Assembly (NCBI GenBank): GCA_019509895.1
Contig: JAEKLK010000171.1
Coordinates: forward strand, 1 to 20,128
Length of the DNA stretch: 20,128 nucleotides
From: Betaproteobacteria bacterium
Lineage (GTDB): Bacteria; Pseudomonadota; Gammaproteobacteria; Burkholderiales; SG8-39
Reading direction: 5' to 3'
In this document: positions 15,165 to 20,128 of the stretch, in pieces
Position numbering within the stretch: the first letter of the stretch is position 1
Layout: every line of letters starts with the position of its first letter
Translations under genes and position numbers: made by a program
Notes under the pieces: model-generated
The model's input: the letters and a program-made list of their open reading frames with translations, nothing else
Database searches by the model: none
What the model was told of the DNA's origin: nothing

Positions 15165-17443
15165 TGATTCGCAGAGGCTTGGCCGCGGTGCTTGCCGCGT
15201 TTGCAGTGGCGGCAGCCAGCGCGGTGCACGCTCAGTCGTTCGCCCCGTTCACCGTCAAGGACATCCGCGTCGAGGGCCTGCAGCGCACCGAGCCCGGCAC
15301 CGTGTTCAGCTACCTTCCGGTGAAGGTCGGCGAGACGATGACCGAGGAAAAGGCGCAGGCGGCGCTGCGCGCGCTGTACGCCACCGGCTTCTTCAAGGAC
15401 GTGCGGCTCGAGATGGACAACGACGTGCTGGTCGTCTACGTCGAGGAGCGGCCGGCGATCGCCTCGATCGACTTCTCCGGCATGAAGGAGTTCGAGCCCG
15501 ACACGGTGCGCAAGGTGCTGCGCGAAGTCGGCATGGCCGAGGGCCGCATCTTCGATCGCGCGCTCCTGGAATCGACCGAGCTCGAGATGAAGCGCCAGTA
15601 CCTGTCGCGTGGTCTGTACGCGGCGGAGATCCAGACGACCGTGACACCGCTCGAGCGAAACCGCGTCGGCATCAACATCGCCGTCACCGAAGGCGACGTC
15701 GCCAAGATCCGCGGCATCAACCTGGTGGGCGCCAAGTCGTTCGCCGAAAGCCAGCTGCTGAAGGAGTTCGTGCTGCGCACGCCCGGCTGGCTCACCTGGT
15801 ACACCAAGCACGACCGCTATTCGCGCGAGAAGCTCTCCGCCGACCTCGAGAACCTGCGCAACTTCTATCAGAACCGCGGCTATCTCGACTTCTCGGTCGA
15901 ATCGACCCAGGTGTCGATCAGCCCGGACCGGCGAGACATCTACATCACGGTCAATTTCACCGAAGGCGAGAAGTACACCGTGTCGAAGGTGGATCTCTCG
16001 GGCAACCTGATCGCGCCGCAGCCCGAGCTCGAGAGGCTGGTGCAGCTCAAGGCGGGCGACGTGTTCTCGCGGGAGAAGCTCACCGCGTCCACCAAGGCGA
16101 TCGCCGATCGCCTGGGTAACGAGGGCTACGCCTTCGCCAACGCCAACGCCATCCCGGAGGTAGACAAGGAAAAGCGCACCGTCGCCTTCAACATCGCGGT
16201 CGATCCCGGCCGGCGCGTATATGTGCGGCGGATCGACGTCGCCGGCAACGCCAAGACGCGCGACGAGGTGATCCGGCGCGAGATGCGCCAGCTCGAGGGT
16301 GCCTACTACGACGCCTCGAAGATCCAGCTGTCGCGCCGGCGCATCGACCGCACGCAGTACTTCAGCGAGGTGAACGTCGAGACGGTGCCGGTCGAGGGCA
16401 GCCCCGACCAGGTGGACGTGGTCTACACCGTGAAGGAGCGGCCCACCGGGGCCCTGCTCTTCGGCATCGGCTTCTCGAGCGTGGAGAAGTTCGCCATCTC
16501 GACCTCGCTCACGCAATCGAACGTCTTCGGCACCGGCAAGTTTTTATCCTTCAACATCAACAGCGGCACGGTCAACCGCGTCTACTCGCTCTCTTACCTG
16601 GACCCGTACTACACGGTGAACGGCGTGAGTCAGGGCTTCGACATCTACAAGCGCAAGACCAACGCGACGACGCTCGCGGTCGGCCCGTACGCGACCGACG
16701 CGCTCGGCGGCGGCATTAAGTTCGGCTATCCGGTGTCGGAGGTGAGCCGCATCGACCTCGGCGTCAACTTCGAGGACGTGAACCTGACCGTCTTCGACAC
16801 GAGCCCGCTCAGCTATCTGCTATTCGTCTCGCAGTTTGGCAATCACTACCGCTATGGCGCGGGCACCGCCGGCTGGTCGCGCGACACGCGCGACAGCCTG
16901 ATCACCACACGCTCGGGCAGCTTCATCCGCGCCAGCACCGAGTTGGCGGGCGGCGACCTGCAGTACGCGCGCCTCGGTTATCAGCACCAGGTGTACTTTC
17001 CGCTCTCGCGGGACTTCACGCTGCTCGCGGGCGGCGAGCTCGGCATCGCCGGCGGCCTGGGCGGCAAACCGCTGCCCTTCTTCAAGAACTTCTTTGCCGG
17101 TGGTCCCGGCTCGGTGCGCGGCTACCGCTCGTTCTCCCTGGGACCGCAGGACTTCAACGGCAACGCGATCGGCGGCAACCGTAAGGCGAACGCCTCGCTC
17201 GAGCTGCTGTTTCCGATGCCCGGCGCGGCCAACGATCCGTCGCTGCGCCTCGCCTGGTTCGTCGACGGCGGCAACGTCTTCCTGCAGAACTTTGCCTTCA
17301 ACGACATGCGCTACTCGACCGGTCTCTCGTTCTTCTGGACCTCGCCGTTCGGCCCGCTGCGCCTTTCCTTCGCGCAGCCGCTCAACGCCAAGAGCACGGA
17401 CCATATCCAGAGGCTACAATTCACCTTCGGTACCGGATTCTAA
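15164..17443 (+). CDS. bamA: Outer membrane protein assembly factor BamA
   Basis: BamA is the Omp85 core of the machine that folds beta-barrel proteins into the outer membrane. The 759-residue precursor has a signal peptide (cut likely after Ala23 in VHA-Q), five POTRA domains from about residue 28 to 430, beginning FTVKDIRVEGLQRTEPGTVF, and a 16-strand C-terminal barrel with the lid motif VRGY (651-654) in GPGSVRGYRSF. The last residue is Phe, the usual barrel end signal. ATG 15164 shares one base with the rseP stop (TGATG) and there is no clear Shine-Dalgarno, so reinitiation is likely; a TTG at 15161 is less likely. skp follows after 7 bp. Confidence 0.97.
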   Translation: MIRRGLAAVLAAFAVAAASAVHAQSFAPFTVKDIRVEGLQRTEPGTVFSYLPVKVGETMTEEKAQAALRALYATGFFKDVRLEMDNDVLVVYVEERPAIASIDFSGMKEFEPDTVRKVLREVGMAEGRIFDRALLESTELEMKRQYLSRGLYAAEIQTTVTPLERNRVGINIAVTEGDVAKIRGINLVGAKSFAESQLLKEFVLRTPGWLTWYTKHDRYSREKLSADLENLRNFYQNRGYLDFSVESTQVSISPDRRDIYITVNFTEGEKYTVSKVDLSGNLIAPQPELERLVQLKAGDVFSREKLTASTKAIADRLGNEGYAFANANAIPEVDKEKRTVAFNIAVDPGRRVYVRRIDVAGNAKTRDEVIRREMRQLEGAYYDASKIQLSRRRIDRTQYFSEVNVETVPVEGSPDQVDVVYTVKERPTGALLFGIGFSSVEKFAISTSLTQSNVFGTGKFLSFNINSGTVNRVYSLSYLDPYYTVNGVSQGFDIYKRKTNATTLAVGPYATDALGGGIKFGYPVSEVSRIDLGVNFEDVNLTVFDTSPLSYLLFVSQFGNHYRYGAGTAGWSRDTRDSLITTRSGSFIRASTELAGGDLQYARLGYQHQVYFPLSRDFTLLAGGELGIAGGLGGKPLPFFKNFFAGGPGSVRGYRSFSLGPQDFNGNAIGGNRKANASLELLFPMPGAANDPSLRLAWFVDGGNVFLQNFAFNDMRYSTGLSFFWTSPFGPLRLSFAQPLNAKSTDHIQRLQFTFGTGF

Positions 17444-17450
17444 GAAGCGA

Positions 17451-18002
17451 ATGAACCTCTTACGATTGCTCGCGGCGGCGGCGCTGGCAGCCGCCAGCGT
17501 GAGCGCGGGCGCCCAGGACAAGCCCGCCGCGACCGCGGCCTCGCCTGCGCTTACGGGCAAGTTCGGCTTTGTCAATACCGAGCGCATCCTGCGCGATGCC
17601 ATACCGGCGCAGCGCGCGCAGAAGAAGATCGAAGCGGAGTTCCAGAAACGCGACCAGGAGCTCGCGCGGCTCGCCGACCAGCTCAAGCGCATGCAGGACG
17701 ACCTGGAGAAGAACGGCGTCACCATGACCGAGAACCAGCGGCGCACCAAGGAGCGCGAGTTCAACGAGCTGAACCGCGACTTCCAGAGGAAGCAGCGCGA
17801 ATTCCGCGAGGACCTGAACCAGCGTCGCAACGAGGAGCTGGCCCAGGTCGTAGAGCAGGCGAACCGGGTCATCCGCCAGATCGCCGAGCAGGAAAAGTAC
17901 GACATCATCTTCCAGGACGCCGTCTTCGCGAGCCCGCGCATCGACATCACCGACAGGGTGATCAAGGCCCTCGACGGGGGCAAGCCGCCCGCCGCGAAGT
18001 GA
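17451..18002 (+). CDS. skp: Periplasmic chaperone Skp/OmpH
   Basis: Skp is a trimeric periplasmic chaperone that holds unfolded outer-membrane proteins on the way to BamA. The 183-residue precursor has a signal peptide (MNLLRLLAAAALAAASVSA, cut likely after Ala21, AGA-Q), then the conserved GKFGFVNTERIL, a long charged coiled-coil (about residues 55-145, rich in Glu, Gln, Arg, Lys) and the C-terminal DIIFQDAVFASPRIDIT segment typical of OmpH-family proteins. ATG 17451 is 7 bp after the bamA stop; the Shine-Dalgarno is weak. The order bamA-skp-lpxD is conserved in proteobacteria. Confidence 0.93.
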   Translation: MNLLRLLAAAALAAASVSAGAQDKPAATAASPALTGKFGFVNTERILRDAIPAQRAQKKIEAEFQKRDQELARLADQLKRMQDDLEKNGVTMTENQRRTKEREFNELNRDFQRKQREFREDLNQRRNEELAQVVEQANRVIRQIAEQEKYDIIFQDAVFASPRIDITDRVIKALDGGKPPAAK

Positions 18003-18018
18003 GTCGGCAGTAAATCCG

Positions 18019-18954
18019 GTGGCCGGGCCGCTGACCCTCGGCGAGATCGTGCAGCGGCTGGGCGGCCGGGTGGCCGGCAACGCCGACACCCTCGTGCATC
18101 AGGTCGCCTCGCTCGAGCGGGCCGATGCGCGGCACATCAGCTTCTTCACCGGCAGCCGCTACCGTTCGAAGCTCGCCGCGACGCGCGCCGGCGCCGTAGT
18201 GCTCGATGCGCAGGCGGAGAGCGAGACGACGTTGCCGCGCATCGTTGCGGAGAATCCGTACGCCTACTTCGCGCGCGTGTCGCAGCTCTTCAACGGGCTG
18301 GTGGAGCAGGAGCCGGGCATCCATCCTGCCGCGGTGATCGCAAAGTCGGCGAAGCTCGGCGCCCGTGTCTCGATCGGCCCCGGCTGCGTCGTGGGCGAAG
18401 GCGCGGTGATCGGCGACGACAGTACGCTCTATCCCCGGGTCGTGCTGTACCCGCGCTGCATCATCGGCGCGCGCGCCATCGTGCACGCCGGCGCGGTGAT
18501 CGGCGCCGACGGCTTCGGCATCGCCGAGGACGAGGGGCGCTGGATCAAGATTCCGCAGATCGGCGGCGTGCGCATCGGCGACGATGTCGAGATCGGCGCC
18601 AACACCACCATCGACCGCGGCGCCATCGACGACACCGTCATCGAGGACGACGTGAAGCTCGACAACCAGATCCAGGTCGGGCACAACACGCGTATCGGCG
18701 CGCACACGGCAATCGCCGGCTGCGTCGGCATCGCCGGCAGCGCCGACATCGGCCGGCATTGCACCATCGGCGGCGCTGCCATGATCCTCGGCCACCTGCG
18801 CATCGTCGACCATGTCAATATCTCGGCCGGTACGCTGATCTCGCGCTCGATCCTGAAGCCCGGGACCTACACCGGTATCTATCCGTTCGACGAGCATTCC
18901 TCCTGGACCCGCGCCGCGGCAGACCTGCGCCGCAAAGGAAAGAAAAATGGCTGA
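18019..18954 (+). CDS. lpxD: UDP-3-O-(3-hydroxyacyl)glucosamine N-acyltransferase LpxD, compact form
   Basis: LpxD adds the second 3-hydroxyacyl chain, from acyl-ACP to the amine of UDP-3-O-acylglucosamine, in lipid A synthesis. The 311-residue protein has an N-terminal uridine-binding domain (VASLERADARHISFFTGSRY), hexapeptide repeats forming a left-handed beta-helix (about 100-275), GADGFG, IPQIGGVRIGDDVEIGANTT, and the catalytic His222 in DNQIQVGHN. It is shorter than E. coli LpxD (about 340): the first half of the helix lacks roughly 18 residues, one full coil, and the C-terminal helix is cut to RAAADLRRKGKKNG. GTG 18019 gives a normal start, 16 bp after skp. It overlaps fabZ by 8 bp. Confidence 0.94.
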   Translation: MAGPLTLGEIVQRLGGRVAGNADTLVHQVASLERADARHISFFTGSRYRSKLAATRAGAVVLDAQAESETTLPRIVAENPYAYFARVSQLFNGLVEQEPGIHPAAVIAKSAKLGARVSIGPGCVVGEGAVIGDDSTLYPRVVLYPRCIIGARAIVHAGAVIGADGFGIAEDEGRWIKIPQIGGVRIGDDVEIGANTTIDRGAIDDTVIEDDVKLDNQIQVGHNTRIGAHTAIAGCVGIAGSADIGRHCTIGGAAMILGHLRIVDHVNISAGTLISRSILKPGTYTGIYPFDEHSSWTRAAADLRRKGKKNG

Positions 18955-19399
18955 AATGGACGTGAACGAGGTGCTCCGCCACCTGCCGCAGCGCTATCCG
19001 TTCATCATGGTCGACCGCGTCAAGGAGTGCGAGCCGGGCAAGCGCATCGTCGCCGTGAAGAACGTCTCGGCGAACGAGCCGTTCTTCCCCGGCCATTTCC
19101 CGCACCGGCCGATCATGCCGGGCGTGCTGATCCTCGAGGCAATGGCGCAGACCGCCGGCGTGCTGATCCATCGCACCAACAACACCATGCCCGACGAGCG
19201 CACCGTGTATTACTACGTCGGCATCGATCACGCGCGCTTCAAGAAGCCGGTGCTGCCCGGCGACCAGCTCGAGATCGAGGTGCATTTCGAGCGCCAGCTG
19301 CGCGCCATCGGCAAATTCAGCTGCTGGGCGCGGGTCGACAACCAGCTCGTGGCCGAGGCCACCATCCTCTGCGCCCAGCAGACCATCGAGCCGAAATGA
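18947..19399 (+). CDS. fabZ: 3-hydroxyacyl-[ACP] dehydratase FabZ
   Basis: FabZ dehydrates 3-hydroxyacyl-ACP in fatty acid elongation and so competes with LpxA and LpxD for the same substrate. The 150-residue hot-dog protein has RYPFIMVDRV, the catalytic His50 in FFPGHFPHRPIMPGV, and Glu64 in LILEAMAQTAG, followed by ARFKKPVLPGDQLEIEV. ATG 18947 has AAGGA about 7 nt upstream and is preferred to the second ATG at 18956. The start overlaps lpxD by 8 bp and the stop overlaps lpxA by 4 bp, so the balance between membrane and lipid A acyl chains is set in one transcript. Confidence 0.97.
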   Translation: MAEMDVNEVLRHLPQRYPFIMVDRVKECEPGKRIVAVKNVSANEPFFPGHFPHRPIMPGVLILEAMAQTAGVLIHRTNNTMPDERTVYYYVGIDHARFKKPVLPGDQLEIEVHFERQLRAIGKFSCWARVDNQLVAEATILCAQQTIEPK

Positions 19400-20128
19400 G
19401 TCGGGAGGTGCACCCCACCGCGCAGGTCGCCCGCGGCGCCCAGCTCGCCGACGGCGTCACGGTCGGCGCCTTCAGCGTCATTGGACCGCAGGTGGAAGTG
19501 GGCGAGGGCACCTGGATCGGCGCCCATGTGGTGCTCGACGGGCGCATGCGCATTGGGCAGGCCAATAAGATCTTTCACTTCGCCTCGCTCGGCGCGCCGC
19601 CGCAGGACAAGAAATATAAGGGCGAAGACACCGCCGTAGAGATCGGCGACAACAACACCCTGCGCGAGTACGTCACGATCAATCGCGGCACGGCGCAGGA
19701 CGTCGGCGTGACCCGCGTGGGCAACGACAACTGGGTCATGGCCTACGTGCACTTTGCGCACGACGTGCAGATCGGCAGCCACACGATCTTCGCCAACGCT
19801 TGCCAGCTGGCCGGCCATGTGACGGTCGGCGACTGGGCGATCTTCGGCGCCACCACGCTCGTGCACCAGTTCGTGCACATCGGCGCGCACGCCTTCACCG
19901 GCATGGGCACCTACCTGCCGCAGGACCTGCCGCCGTTCGTCACCGCCGCCGGCAACATGGCGAAGCCCTACGGCGTCAACAGCGAAGGCCTCAAGAGGCG
20001 CGGCTACAAGCCCGAGGACCTCGCGGCGCTCAAGCGCGCCTACCGCACGCTCTATCGCAGCGGGCTTGCGCTCGCCGAGGCGCGGCGGCAGCTCGAAGCG
20101 CAGGTCGCCGACTGCGCGCACGTGGGCG
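19396..20128 (+). CDS. lpxA: Acyl-[ACP]-UDP-N-acetylglucosamine O-acyltransferase LpxA, 3' end outside window
   Basis: LpxA starts lipid A synthesis by moving a 3-hydroxyacyl group to UDP-GlcNAc. The 244 residues visible of about 260 begin MSREVHPTAQVARGAQ and show the hexapeptide beta-helix, NTLREYVTINRGTAQ, the catalytic His122 in VHFAHDVQIG, LAGHVTVGDWA, LVHQFVHIGAHAFTGMG and the C-terminal helical part (KPYGVNSEGLKRRGY). Counting from His122, the residue equal to E. coli Gly173 is Met170, as in Pseudomonas LpxA (Met169), where it limits the acyl chain to ten carbons. ATG 19396 overlaps the fabZ stop as ATGA. The frame stays open to the last base, so the stop is not in the window. Confidence 0.95.
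   Translation, partial: MSREVHPTAQVARGAQLADGVTVGAFSVIGPQVEVGEGTWIGAHVVLDGRMRIGQANKIFHFASLGAPPQDKKYKGEDTAVEIGDNNTLREYVTINRGTAQDVGVTRVGNDNWVMAYVHFAHDVQIGSHTIFANACQLAGHVTVGDWAIFGATTLVHQFVHIGAHAFTGMGTYLPQDLPPFVTAAGNMAKPYGVNSEGLKRRGYKPEDLAALKRAYRTLYRSGLALAEARRQLEAQVADCAHVG

Noticed and set aside
17094..18002. Apparent extension of skp into the bamA coding region
   Set aside because: The extra residues are bamA out of frame; ATG 17451 begins a proper signal peptide.
1..20128. Mobile elements, CRISPR, tRNA or phage remnants
   Set aside because: No repeat arrays, inverted-repeat-bounded transposase, cloverleaf or phage-type gene was found; every stretch of more than about 150 bp is assigned to a core gene.

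Overview
This is a GC-rich stretch of core bacterial chromosome that looks betaproteobacterial. Three things point there: the SIRTETDT-type linker in front of the ligase active site, the order ligA-galU-hpt-mtnP-def, and the divergent pair map-glnD / rpsB-tsf-pyrH-frr-uppS-cdsA-dxr-rseP-bamA-skp-lpxD-fabZ-lpxA. I see no tRNA, rRNA, insertion sequence, prophage, CRISPR array or other accessory DNA. Coding density is very high and most junctions overlap by 1 to 14 bases.

Region 1 (1-4633, + strand) holds the 3' part of ligA (NAD+-dependent DNA ligase), galU (UDP-glucose synthesis), hpt (hypoxanthine/guanine salvage), mtnP (methylthiopurine phosphorylase, probably S-methyl-5'-thioinosine specific) and def (peptide deformylase). 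The ligA frame is otherwise intact but carries an in-frame TAG two codons before the catalytic lysine. Region 2 (4587-7951, - strand) is map-glnD, i.e. methionine aminopeptidase followed by the PII uridylyltransferase. glnD converges on def and the two overlap by 47 bp. Region 3 (7952-8104) is the compact divergent control region. It has an extended -10 promoter toward rpsB, a possible overlapping -10 toward map, and a roughly 127-nt rpsB leader that can fold into two helices plus a pseudoknot next to the Shine-Dalgarno.

Region 4 (8105-20128, + strand) is one long co-directional run. It begins with translation (rpsB, a terminator/attenuator hairpin, tsf), continues with UMP kinase and ribosome recycling (pyrH, frr), then makes the cell envelope: undecaprenyl-PP (uppS), CDP-diacylglycerol (cdsA), isoprenoid precursor (dxr), site-2 protease (rseP), outer-membrane protein assembly (bamA, skp) and lipid A (lpxD, fabZ, lpxA, the last cut by the window end).

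I did not find a new type of system; the window is housekeeping DNA. The points most worth checking are the ligA nonsense codon, the pseudoknotted rpsB leader, a likely CTG start of cdsA overlapping the uppS stop, a compact LpxD, a methionine at the LpxA hydrocarbon-ruler position predicting C10 acyl transfer, and the hpt-mtnP coupling that suggests a methylthioinosine-to-hypoxanthine salvage route.
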